From [Flexibacter] sp. ATCC 35103 (lineage in GTDB: Bacteria; Bacteroidota; Bacteroidia; Flavobacteriales; Flavobacteriaceae), in contig NZ_MTQF01000004.1 in the NCBI RefSeq assembly GCF_001975985.1, positions 47,971 through 111,970 of the forward strand: a DNA stretch of 64,000 nt, written 5' to 3'. Shown one piece after another: positions 1 through 7,879 of this stretch; positions within the stretch are counted from its first letter, which is position 1; each line of letters begins with the position of its first letter. The notes below the pieces were generated by a model, which saw nothing but the letters and a program-made list of their open reading frames with translations, ran no database searches and was not told where the DNA came from. The position numbers and the translations under genes are program-made.

Positions 1-2
1 GA

Positions 3-1856
3 GAAGATGGGAATCTGGAATTTTACGGACGAAAAGATGATCAGGTCAAAATAAGAGGTTACAGAATCGAACTGGCAGAAATTGAGCATCATATTTCAAA
101 ACTTCCTCAAATTTCGCAAGCAGCATTAAAAGTTCAGAAAAAAGAAAATGGTCTGCCTGTTTTAGTTGCTTTCATTCAATTGCACACGGCAAAAGATGAT
201 GAAGCAAAATCTTTACAAAATATAAGGGCAAAGCTGCAGCAAATAATGCCTGCATATATGTTACCCGATAAATATATCGTAATAGACAAAATGCCATTGA
301 CACATGCCGGAAAAATCGATAAGTCTATATTGGAAATTCCCGAAAATCAAACCAAAAACAATTCAGTTCCTAAATGGAAAGATGATAATCTGAAAGAAAT
401 CGTAAAACACATATGGAAAGATTTATTATCCCTAAATGTCATAGAAGATAATGCTGATTTTTTTGAACTTGGCGGTCATTCTTTATTACTCGCCCAACTT
501 CATATCAATCTTCCGGAGCCAATTCGAAACCGCATCAGCCTGCCTGAACTTTATATTTTTACAACCGTTTCGTCATTTGTAAAAGAGGTTGAAAAACGGA
601 TGCTTGAAACAGAAGTTTCTCAAAAAAAGAAAGCCGAGGAAATGGTTAATGAATTAATAAATGATGCTGAACTGCACATTGATTTTACAGTGAATGAAGT
701 TCCTGATCCGGTAATTTTAAAAAATCCTAATTCCATTTTTTTAACTGGTGTAACAGGATTTGTAGGATCTCATTTATTAGAAGAACTTTTACTTCATACC
801 AATGCAAAAATTTATTGCTTAGTACGTGCTAAATCTCAGGAAGATGGATTAGAGCGAATTAAAGAAACTTTTTCTAAATTTAAACTTCCATGGCTCTCTG
901 ATAATCATTATCGTGTGATTGCTATGATTGGCGATTTGTCATTGCCTCTTTTTGGGATGACTACAGAAAATTACCTATTTATCACAGAAAACATTGAAGT
1001 TATTTACCATTCCGGAAGCTCCGTAAGTTATGTACAGCCATATCCTTTAATCAAAAAATCTAATATTGATGGTTTGCACAATGTTATTGATCTTGCTGTT
1101 ACCAAAAAAATAAAATATCTGGTTTTGCTGTCATCAATGGGAGTTTTTAGTTGGGGAAGACCTTTTACAAAAAAAACATGGATGTATGAAGATGATTCCA
1201 TAGATCAAAATATGGATGCCGTATCGCGTGATTTAGGATACATAAAAACTAAATGGGTCATGGAAAGTATTGCTGAAAAAGCAAAAAGTAAAGGTCTCCC
1301 TATTATAAATTTCAGATTAGGATTTGCCGTTTGTCACAGCACTTCTGGCGCTACAGTTATGAATCAATGGTGGGGAGCATTAATAAGAAGTTGTGTACAG
1401 CTTAAATCATTTCCGCTGGTTATGGGGCTAAAAGATGAATTAACAACAGTAGATTATATGTGTAAAGCGATTACGCATATCAGTAAAAAAAAGGAAGCCG
1501 TGGGACTCAATTTCCATCTTTCTCCTTTGGCTGAAAATGATGTTTCCCTGACTGATTTTTGCTCAAAAATGAATGAATATTATAATGTAAATTTAAAAGG
1601 AATGGAATATCATCAATGGCTTAATCAATGGAAGTATGATACCAATTTACCTATTTATCCTTTACTCAGCTTGTTTACCGAAGATGTACATGAAGGCAAA
1701 TCACTGGTAGAAGCTTATGAAAATACCTATTATTACGATCGAAGCAATACAAAACGTTTTTTAGCCGATTCTAATTTGATTCCGCCTGTATTTGATAAAA
1801 ACCTGATGACGCCTTACTTAGAATTTATGGGCGTTTTTGAAGAGGTGAAACAGTAA
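3..1856 (+). CDS. NRPS-like terminal module, A-PCP-thioester reductase (5' partial)
   Basis: The reading frame is open from the first bases of the window, so this is the 3' part of a longer gene. A TTG at 180 lies inside the frame and is not a real start. In order, it holds the end of an adenylation domain (A8-type motif with GRKDDQVKIRG and RIELAEIE, then the A10-type lysine motif PLTHAGKIDK), a carrier domain with the phosphopantetheine serine in DFFELGGHSLL, and a C-terminal NAD(P)H-binding reductase domain. The reductase has the Rossmann motif TGVTGFVGS, a serine in LLSSMG and a YIKTK catalytic Tyr-x3-Lys. This is the layout of NRPS modules and carboxylic acid reductases that release the carrier-bound acyl group as an aldehyde or alcohol. 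The substrate cannot be read here because the specificity-code region lies upstream. A perfect hairpin follows the stop. Confidence 0.9.
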   Translation, partial: EDGNLEFYGRKDDQVKIRGYRIELAEIEHHISKLPQISQAALKVQKKENGLPVLVAFIQLHTAKDDEAKSLQNIRAKLQQIMPAYMLPDKYIVIDKMPLTHAGKIDKSILEIPENQTKNNSVPKWKDDNLKEIVKHIWKDLLSLNVIEDNADFFELGGHSLLLAQLHINLPEPIRNRISLPELYIFTTVSSFVKEVEKRMLETEVSQKKKAEEMVNELINDAELHIDFTVNEVPDPVILKNPNSIFLTGVTGFVGSHLLEELLLHTNAKIYCLVRAKSQEDGLERIKETFSKFKLPWLSDNHYRVIAMIGDLSLPLFGMTTENYLFITENIEVIYHSGSSVSYVQPYPLIKKSNIDGLHNVIDLAVTKKIKYLVLLSSMGVFSWGRPFTKKTWMYEDDSIDQNMDAVSRDLGYIKTKWVMESIAEKAKSKGLPIINFRLGFAVCHSTSGATVMNQWWGALIRSCVQLKSFPLVMGLKDELTTVDYMCKAITHISKKKEAVGLNFHLSPLAENDVSLTDFCSKMNEYYNVNLKGMEYHQWLNQWKYDTNLPIYPLLSLFTEDVHEGKSLVEAYENTYYYDRSNTKRFLADSNLIPPVFDKNLMTPYLEFMGVFEEVKQ

Positions 1857-1858
1857 AA

Positions 1859-1899
1859 AATAAGGGATAATATTTTTGATATTATCCCTTATTTTTTAT
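1859..1899. terminator. Bidirectional rho-independent terminator
   Basis: A 15-bp perfect inverted repeat (arms 1859-1873 and 1879-1893, 5-base loop) is followed by a T-run on the plus strand and preceded by an A-run. It can therefore stop both the NRPS-like gene and the convergent dioxygenase gene that ends at 1974. Confidence 0.85.
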
Positions 1900-1973
1900 A
1901 ATTATTAGCTGAAACTTAAGTAAATCTTTATAAAAGAATTGTCACGCAAAGATTCTCAAAAGTTAAGTTATTA

Positions 1974-2804
1974 TTACATAATTTTTACAGAAGTCATACT
2001 CAAAGAACCAGCCAATAGTTTGTCATTGAATAAGCTAAGCTCTTCTGATTTTTCTTTTAGTCCTAAAGTATACAACAAAGGCAAATAATGATCCGGTGTT
2101 GGAATTGCCAATTGAATCGCTTTATTCATTTTTTCGAAATCGATCAAAGGCTGGAAATTTCCGTCTAACAAATAATTATTAACGGTTTCACGGGCTTCAA
2201 TTGCCCAATCAAAACCATAATTATCTTTGTCAAAATTTCTAAAATCAACTAAACGCAAATTATGAACAATGTTTCCGCTTCCTATAATCAGAACGCCTTT
2301 ATGACGCAAAGACTGAAGTTTCTGTGCCAATTCAAAATGATATTGACCTGATTTTGTATAATCGATACTCAGCTGAATTACCGGAACATTTGCTTCCGGA
2401 TATAAATGTTTGATTACACTCCACGCGCCATGGTCCAGTCCCCAATGTTCGTCTAAATCTACAGCTACTGGTTCTAATATTTTTTTAGTTTCCAGAGCTA
2501 ATTCCGGGCTTCCTTTTGCAGGATACTGCACATCAAAAAGGGCTTGCGGAAAACCTCCAAAATCGTGGATTGTTCTTGGCATTTGCATTGAAGTCACTTT
2601 AGTTCCGTTTGTAAACCAATGTGCTGATACACACAAAATCGCATTGGGTTGCGGCAATGTTTTAGCCAGATTGCGAAAACCAGCCACAAACTGATTTTCT
2701 TCAATTGCATTCATCGGGCTGCCATGTCCTAAAAACAAAACCGGCATTTTATCTGTATTCGAAAACGTAGAAGAAATCGAATGTAAGTCGTTTAGTGTTG
2801 TCAT
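1974..2804 (-). CDS. ygiD: DODA-type extradiol ring-opening dioxygenase (YgiD-like)
   Basis: 276 aa, the normal length for YgiD/4,5-DOPA-extradiol-dioxygenase-like enzymes. These are metal-dependent cytosolic enzymes of the LigB superfamily that open catechol rings. The sequence shows the early metal-ligand motif HGSPMNA (His about residue 27), a second His in SAHWFTNG (about 62), the HWGLDHGAW segment and a C-terminal GSGNIVHN motif. The ATG at 2804 is supported by the position of the first motif. Downstream is the bidirectional terminator at 1859-1899. Upstream, between this gene and the helicase gene, is a palindromic repeat element. The family is clear, but the physiological substrate in flavobacteria is unknown and DOPA cleavage is only by homology. 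Confidence 0.88.
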   Translation of the reverse strand: MTTLNDLHSISSTFSNTDKMPVLFLGHGSPMNAIEENQFVAGFRNLAKTLPQPNAILCVSAHWFTNGTKVTSMQMPRTIHDFGGFPQALFDVQYPAKGSPELALETKKILEPVAVDLDEHWGLDHGAWSVIKHLYPEANVPVIQLSIDYTKSGQYHFELAQKLQSLRHKGVLIIGSGNIVHNLRLVDFRNFDKDNYGFDWAIEARETVNNYLLDGNFQPLIDFEKMNKAIQLAIPTPDHYLPLLYTLGLKEKSEELSLFNDKLLAGSLSMTSVKIM

Positions 2805-2826
2805 TGTAAAATGTATCTCTGTGAAG

Positions 2827-2912
2827 TTTTTGCCACAAATTTCACTAATTTACACTAATTTGTAAGGCTATAAAAAATAATTCGTGCTAATTCGTGAAAT
2901 TCGTGGCTAAAA
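2827..2912. repeat. Imperfect palindromic intergenic repeat (GCCACxAATTTCAC type)
   Basis: The left arm 2827-2861 and right arm 2878-2912 are imperfect inverted copies. Both contain GCCAC-AATTTCAC-AATT-CAC-AATT in the same order when one is reverse-complemented. The element fills the gap between the helicase stop codon (2914) and the dioxygenase start (2804). Elements like this recur in Flavobacterium intergenic regions (from memory). It may act as a terminator or RNA-stabilising hairpin for the helicase transcript. Confidence 0.7.
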
Positions 2913-2913
2913 A

Positions 2914-4338
2914 CTATTCCTCAAAACTCTCGTCTTTAAATCCTATCAAATATAATTTATTTTTAGCACGCGTCATAGCCGTGTAAAGCCATCTGATATA
3001 ATCACGATCGATTCCGTTTGGTAAATAAGGCTGTTCAATAAAAACGGTGTTCCATTGTCCTCCTTGCGATTTATGACACGTAATGGCATAAGAAAATTTC
3101 ACTTGCAGACCATTAAAATATTCATTCTCTTTTACTTTCTGGAACTTCTTGTATTTTGTAGTTTCATTTTCATAATCTTTCATCACTTCTTCATACAAGC
3201 GATTTGATTCTTCGTAAGTCAAAGATGGAGATTCACTTTTAATAGTATCTAAAAGTAAAACAGTTTCAAAAGGCTTTTGATCCGGATAATCGACCATTCT
3301 AATTTTTACTTTTGCAAAATTAAAACCATACAATTCCTTGATTCCAAAAAGTTCTAAAACCTCAATAATATCTCCGTTGGCAATAAATCCTGCTTCATCA
3401 GTTTCTTTAAGCCAGAAATAATTATTCTTGACAACCATCAGGAAATCCCCAACAGAAAGCTCACTTTCCTTAAATAAAATTCGGGTTCTGATTTGTTCAT
3501 TGTATTGATTTGCTCTTTTATTCGAACGAACAATAAAAGCGGTATCTTCAATACTATAATTGCTGTATGCAGAATTTATAGCATCCTGAATATCATATCC
3601 ATCAGTAAGCCGAACAATATCTTTGAACTTTTTTACATTAAATTTAAACTCAGTTATAAAAGAATCCTTGAGTAATTCACGTAATTCAGTTGCATTGTAC
3701 AAAATCCCTGAACTTTCTTCCTGACGCATTACTTCATCAAGTTCGATATGCTCGATTTCTTTATCATAATGAACTCCTAAAGTCTGAATATCCAACGCCG
3801 GACTTATGTCTAAATTCACGGGCGGCAACTGCGCTGTATCTCCTAAAAGTATCATTTTGCAATTTGTACCGGAATATACGTATGAAATTAAATCATCTAA
3901 AAGAGATCCGTTATCATACAATTTAGAATCAGAGTTACTGTCTGAAATCATCGAAGCTTCATCGACTATAAAAATGGTGTTTTTATGCTTATTCAATTGC
4001 TTGGTAAATGCCACACCTCCACCAGCAGATTTTTTAGGAAAATATATTTTTTTATGAATCGTAAAAGCAGGCGTATTCGAATAATTAGCAATTACTTTTG
4101 CCGCGCGGCCTGTTGGAGCCAGCAAAACAAACTTTTTATTAATGTCGCCCAGATTGTTTACGATTGTAGAAATCACGGTTGTTTTTCCGGTTCCTGCATA
4201 TCCTTTCAGCACAAATATGGTATCATTATGCGTATCTGTCAGGAAAATAGCGATTTTCTGAAAAAAAATATCCTGTTTATATGTTGGAGCAAAAGGAAAT
4301 CGTTTTTGTAAAACGCCGTAAAACAATGATGAATTCAT
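2914..4338 (-). CDS. ATP-dependent RecD-like DNA helicase
   Basis: Superfamily 1B helicase of the RecD/Dda type, 474 aa from the ATG at 4338. The frame extends upstream to a TTG at 4386, but the 16 extra residues look non-coding. Motifs seen are Walker A GYAGTGKTT, Walker B IFIVDEAS, motif III LLGDTAQLPPV, motif IV VMRQ, the UvrD_C_2-like AITCHKSQGGQW and motif VI LYTAMTRAK. It is too short for a RecD subunit of RecBCD and no recB or recC lies nearby. It is more like the stand-alone RecD2/Dda-like helicases common in Bacteroidota, which act 5' to 3' on single-stranded DNA in repair. The polarity is a family property and cannot be read from the sequence. Confidence 0.88.
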   Translation of the reverse strand: MNSSLFYGVLQKRFPFAPTYKQDIFFQKIAIFLTDTHNDTIFVLKGYAGTGKTTVISTIVNNLGDINKKFVLLAPTGRAAKVIANYSNTPAFTIHKKIYFPKKSAGGGVAFTKQLNKHKNTIFIVDEASMISDSNSDSKLYDNGSLLDDLISYVYSGTNCKMILLGDTAQLPPVNLDISPALDIQTLGVHYDKEIEHIELDEVMRQEESSGILYNATELRELLKDSFITEFKFNVKKFKDIVRLTDGYDIQDAINSAYSNYSIEDTAFIVRSNKRANQYNEQIRTRILFKESELSVGDFLMVVKNNYFWLKETDEAGFIANGDIIEVLELFGIKELYGFNFAKVKIRMVDYPDQKPFETVLLLDTIKSESPSLTYEESNRLYEEVMKDYENETTKYKKFQKVKENEYFNGLQVKFSYAITCHKSQGGQWNTVFIEQPYLPNGIDRDYIRWLYTAMTRAKNKLYLIGFKDESFEE

Positions 4339-4398
4339 AAAATAAATTTGAGATACAAAGTTCGGCTTTTTTAATGGCAATTTCAATTAATCTTTTCC

Positions 4399-4617
4399 AC
4401 CATATAAGTGATATTAGTTCATATTATTCTGGAATCAATACAAAAGATTTCACATAACAATCAAATAGATTAAGGTTTATTTTAAATGGTAATATCAATG
4501 TCAATTTCAAAAAATCAATTTAAATTATAGCGTTCTTTCACCATATAAGTAATGTAGTAGTTTAAGTTTTATATTTATTGCACTCAATTAATATGAACTT
4601 AAATTACTTATATTTTT
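4399..4617. repeat. ACCATATAAGT dispersed repeat cluster (copy 1)
   Basis: The sequence ACCATATAAGT-(A/G)AT-N-TAGT occurs at 4399-4422 and 4540-4566. A degenerate reverse complement, reading AACTTAAATTACTTATAT, lies at 4593-4617. The same motif, again as an inverted pair, lies at 53593-53718, so this is a dispersed family and not chance AT-richness. Confidence 0.65.
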
Positions 4618-4682
4618 CAGAAAAATAATACAAATATAACATGTTGCTAACTTTAGTTTGAAATTGTTTTTCGAAATTGCAT

Positions 4683-4714
4683 TTGTAATTGTTCCTTTTT
4701 AATTTGTAAGTTTG
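4683..4714 (+). promoter_or_regulatory. Bacteroidota promoter for DUF3822-rsmD
   Basis: TTG at 4683-4685, a 21-bp spacer, then TAAGTTTG at 4707-4714. This fits the TTG-N17-23-TAnnTTTG consensus of the Bacteroidota housekeeping sigma factor. It predicts a start near 4721 and a leader of about 45 bases. Confidence 0.6.
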
Positions 4715-4765
4715 TAATCGCCTTAAATTCTTTCTTGTAAAACAGGTAACGAATTGTAAATCAAT

Positions 4766-5587
4766 ATGTCATTGCAAAATACTAACATCACTTCTAAAAA
4801 TTACAAAAAGCTTTCTATTCAGGTTTCATTGAATGGATTTTCGTTTTGTTGTTTTGATACTCTAAATAATACGATTACCGCATTTAATGAAGTCAATTTT
4901 GATGCTACACAAAAAACATCAAAAATTGAAGATTTATATAGTGCTGCTTTTAAAAATCATCCGGAATTAAAAGATACTTACGACGAGATATTAGTCATTC
5001 ATAATAATAATCTTTCGACTTTTGTACCTACAGCTTTATTCGACGAAAATTTCCTGGGAAGCTATTTACAATATACCACAAAAGTTTTTGAGACTGATTT
5101 TTTTACTTTCGATCAAATTTCGAATTATGAAATGCATTCGGTTTATATTCCGTATATCAATATCAACAATTTTTTAATTGACAATGTTGGATCGTTTGAC
5201 TATAAACATGTTAACAGTATTTTGGTCGAAAAACTTCTTGAAAGTTCAAAAAATAACGACCAGAAAAAAATGGTGGTGAATTTCAATCCGGATCATTTTG
5301 AGATTATTGTGGTACAAAATCAAAAGTTGCTATTATTCAATTCATTTGAATACCAGACTCCTGAAGATTTTCTATATTATATACTTTTTACGGCCGAACA
5401 ACTAAGTTTAAATCCGGAAAGTTTTCCATTGGAACTTTTAGGGACAATACATCAAAACGATGCATTTTATGCCATTGCATATAAATACATTCGTCATATA
5501 TCCTTTTTGGATGTAAGCACATTACAAGAAAAAAATAGTTTTTCAACTGCACAAAATCAAAAACATTATATCTTATTTCAATCATGA
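4766..5587 (+). CDS. DUF3822 family protein
   Basis: 273 aa, soluble, with no signal peptide or membrane segment. It matches the DUF3822 family, found mainly in Bacteroidota and typically placed directly before rsmD. The fold is thought to be actin/ASKHA-like, but no nucleotide-binding motif can be verified by eye. The stop codon overlaps the rsmD start by four bases (ATGA), so the two are translationally coupled. A canonical promoter lies upstream. Function is unknown. Constant coupling to an rRNA methyltransferase suggests a role linked to ribosome biogenesis, which is inference only. Confidence 0.8.
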   Translation: MSLQNTNITSKNYKKLSIQVSLNGFSFCCFDTLNNTITAFNEVNFDATQKTSKIEDLYSAAFKNHPELKDTYDEILVIHNNNLSTFVPTALFDENFLGSYLQYTTKVFETDFFTFDQISNYEMHSVYIPYININNFLIDNVGSFDYKHVNSILVEKLLESSKNNDQKKMVVNFNPDHFEIIVVQNQKLLLFNSFEYQTPEDFLYYILFTAEQLSLNPESFPLELLGTIHQNDAFYAIAYKYIRHISFLDVSTLQEKNSFSTAQNQKHYILFQS

Positions 5588-6189
5588 GAATCATTTCAGG
5601 AAAATACAAAGGACGTCGCATTTCTCCGCCAAAAAACCTTCCTGTAAGACCTACTACTGACATGAGTAAAGAAGCATTATTTAATGTTTTGAACAATCAT
5701 TTTAGTTTTGACGGCTTAAAGGTTTTAGACTTATTTGCGGGAACAGGAAATATAAGTTTTGAATTCGCTTCACGCGGAAGCGCTCCAATAACCTCTGTTG
5801 ATGGAGATTTTGGATGCGTAAAATTCATCAAACAAGTTTCATCAGAATATGATTTTGAAATTGCAGCAACTAAAAGTGATGTTTATAAATTTTTAGAAAA
5901 CTGTAAAACTTCCTACGATATTATTTTTGCTGATCCTCCTTACGGATTAGATCAGACTGCGTTTGAAAAAATTGTTCTCACGGTTTTCGAAAGAGAATTG
6001 CTTCACGAAGACGGAATGATGATTATCGAACACTCAAAATATACCAAAATGGAACATTTAAGTAATTTCTCTTTTCAGAAAAGTTATGGAGGTTCATTTT
6101 TTAGTTTCTTCGAATTAAACTCAACTGATGATGACGAAGAACTTACAATAGATTTATCCGGCAAAGCTACAGAAGATGATGAAGGATAA
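5584..6189 (+). CDS. rsmD: RsmD family 16S rRNA (guanine-N2) methyltransferase
   Basis: 201 aa. RsmD methylates N2 of G966 of 16S rRNA in the 30S subunit using S-adenosylmethionine. Seen are the N-terminal MRIISGKYKGRRI segment typical of the family, SAM motif I in VLDLFAGTGNISFE (about residues 42-55), and the catalytic motif IV FADPPYGL (about 117-124). The acidic C-terminal tail (EDDEG end) extends past the core domain. It overlaps the preceding DUF3822 gene by four bases. A strong hairpin terminator follows at 6208-6243. Confidence 0.93.
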   Translation: MRIISGKYKGRRISPPKNLPVRPTTDMSKEALFNVLNNHFSFDGLKVLDLFAGTGNISFEFASRGSAPITSVDGDFGCVKFIKQVSSEYDFEIAATKSDVYKFLENCKTSYDIIFADPPYGLDQTAFEKIVLTVFERELLHEDGMMIIEHSKYTKMEHLSNFSFQKSYGGSFFSFFELNSTDDDEELTIDLSGKATEDDEG

Positions 6190-6207
6190 TCTTTCAATTT
6201 AAAATAT

Positions 6208-6243
6208 AAAAATTCCCTTGAAATTCAAGGGAATTTTTTGTTT
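6208..6243 (+). terminator. Rho-independent terminator of DUF3822-rsmD
   Basis: The inverted repeat AAATTCCCTTG/CAAGGGAATTT with a short loop is followed by TTTTTTG-TTTTT, directly downstream of the rsmD stop. Confidence 0.85.
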
Positions 6244-6299
6244 TTACTTAAATCGGTTTGAAGTTTCTTCCATACTTTTTCCTGTAAAATCAGTTTCTT

Positions 6300-6374
6300 T
6301 TATGCGTATCCCAATAAGGAAAGCAGGAAGAAAAACAGAATCAGAAAAAGTTTTACGGGTAAATAAAGGTTCAT
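6300..6374 (-). CDS. Candidate 24-residue hydrophobic peptide
   Basis: ATG at 6374 to TAA at 6300-6302 on minus. The peptide starts MNLYLPVKLF and is followed by one run of Leu/Ile/Phe, a single transmembrane-like segment. It lies alone between the rsmD terminator and the two-component promoter, opposite in direction to both. No promoter is obvious. It may be a real small membrane peptide or a chance frame in AT-rich DNA. Low confidence. Confidence 0.25.
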   Translation of the reverse strand: MNLYLPVKLFLILFFFLLSLLGYA

Positions 6375-6430
6375 TTTTAATTAAATTTTAGATTGAATTC
6401 TGCAAAAGTGCTTTTAAAAAAAGGTTCCGT

Positions 6431-6492
6431 AGGTTAATGGAAGGTTAATGCCAGGTTAATACGAAAATTGTCTTATAAAAGCTTTATTTTTG
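6431..6492 (+). promoter_or_regulatory. Triple direct repeat and -7 element before the two-component operon
   Basis: AGGTTAAT occurs three times at exactly 11-bp intervals (6431-6438, 6442-6449, 6453-6460), with a degenerate AGGTTCCG just before. A TATTTTTG -7 element sits at 6485-6492. There is no -33 TTG at the normal distance. Direct repeats with an 11-bp period are typical binding sites of OmpR/PhoB-type regulators, so this is a likely autoregulatory site for the regulator at 7880. Confidence 0.6.
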
Positions 6493-6510
6493 GAATGCAT
6501 TTAAACTTTT

Positions 6511-7869
6511 ATGAAACAAAGAATCAATTTATTAATAGCATTTTCTGTCATCGCTTTGATTGTCTTATCAACGGTGCAATGCTATCTCGTTAAAACTACT
6601 TATGATTACAAAGTGGCACAGTTTCATACTGAAATCAAGAATAAAATTGCTCAAATCTCAAATAATTACAGTGATATAGATTCGGTACTTGTTGCTAAAA
6701 AGGAAGCACTTTACAAACAATTATCTGAAAACTATATTCAGGGAAAAAACAGCAAATCTCAAGTTAAAACTTATATTCTTGAAAACGAATACAATGATGT
6801 TTTAACACAGAAAATTCAAAGTAAGTTCAAAAGAGATTTACCCAATCTAAAAATAGATTTTGCCATTGTCCTGAATAAATTTGTGTTGTACCAAAACGCC
6901 AAAAAAGCGGACACTATTTTTTCTGAAAAGCCTTTTATTCAAAATAAATTATATGGAAATCTGGCGTCATTAAATCATGCTTTTTTGGTTCGGAATTATG
7001 TTGGCACTACAAATGGTATTTATCAAAACCAGGATTATAAATTATTGACAGAAGATTCGATGTATATTTCTGTAATCGATTGGGAAATGATCATTTTAAG
7101 ACGAATGACTTTTATACTAATTTTATCTTTACTGTCGATTTTAACACTTATAATGCTTTTTGTAATTGCTATCAGAGCTTTAATAAAACAAAAAAAAGTG
7201 AGCGATGTCAAAACTGACTTCATCAATAATATTACGCACGAACTCAAAACACCTTTGGCAACTTTGAGTATTTCTACTAAAATCCTGGAGCAGAAAAACA
7301 TTAGGGATAATGATGTAAATTTCAATTCGATTGTAAATACTATTTCAAGACAGAACAATCGTTTACAAAGTTTAATCGATCAGGTTATGGCTAATTCACT
7401 GGCAGAAAACGACATAGAATTACACAAGGAAAAAATAGAAACTGAAGATTTTCTGCTTGCTATTGTAAACGATTTTAAACTCACTTATCCGAAAATCAAT
7501 ATTGAAACCAATTTTCAAACGCAGAAAACAAATCTAATTCTGGATAAATTTTATCTGACTACGGCACTTTTAAATGTTCTTGAAAATGCTGTAAAATACG
7601 GTTCTAATACGATTACAATAAAAACAAATCTAATTCAAAATCAATTTTCGATTAGTGTTGAAGATGACGGAATTGGAATTGAAAAGAACAAACAATCACT
7701 TCTTTTTGAAAAATTCTATCGCGTAGAACAAGGAAATCTTCATAATACAAAAGGCTTAGGTTTAGGATTGTATTATGTCGATCAAATTATAAAAGCGCAT
7801 CAGGGCTCTGTTAGGGTTGTGAGTGATTTAGGAAAAGGAACTCAGTTTACTATTTTATTAAAAGTTTAA
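6511..7869 (+). CDS. Sensor histidine kinase (two transmembrane segments, no HAMP)
   Basis: 452 aa. An N-terminal membrane segment (about residues 8-25) is followed by an extracytoplasmic sensor region of about 170 residues, a second membrane segment (about 200-222) and the cytoplasmic kinase core. The phospho-acceptor His in NITHELKTPLA is at about residue 243. The N box (LNVLENAVKYG), G1 (DDGIGIEKN) and G2 (GLGLGLYYV) boxes of the ATPase domain are intact. No recognisable HAMP or PAS domain lies between membrane and HisKA. The sensor region matches no domain I can name, so the stimulus is unknown. The response regulator gene begins 10 bases downstream, forming a two-gene operon with the repeat-bearing promoter upstream. 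Confidence 0.92.
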   Translation: MKQRINLLIAFSVIALIVLSTVQCYLVKTTYDYKVAQFHTEIKNKIAQISNNYSDIDSVLVAKKEALYKQLSENYIQGKNSKSQVKTYILENEYNDVLTQKIQSKFKRDLPNLKIDFAIVLNKFVLYQNAKKADTIFSEKPFIQNKLYGNLASLNHAFLVRNYVGTTNGIYQNQDYKLLTEDSMYISVIDWEMIILRRMTFILILSLLSILTLIMLFVIAIRALIKQKKVSDVKTDFINNITHELKTPLATLSISTKILEQKNIRDNDVNFNSIVNTISRQNNRLQSLIDQVMANSLAENDIELHKEKIETEDFLLAIVNDFKLTYPKINIETNFQTQKTNLILDKFYLTTALLNVLENAVKYGSNTITIKTNLIQNQFSISVEDDGIGIEKNKQSLLFEKFYRVEQGNLHNTKGLGLGLYYVDQIIKAHQGSVRVVSDLGKGTQFTILLKV

Positions 7870-7879
7870 TTACCTTATT

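Larger units (their letters stand above)
4339..4765. other. 427-bp intergenic region with ACCATATAAGT repeats
   Basis: No coding frame is convincing here. It holds three copies of an ACCATATAAGT-type sequence: 4399-4422 and 4540-4566 on plus, and a degenerate inverted copy at 4593-4617. It also holds the promoter of the DUF3822-rsmD pair. The helicase gene is transcribed away from this region. Confidence 0.6.
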
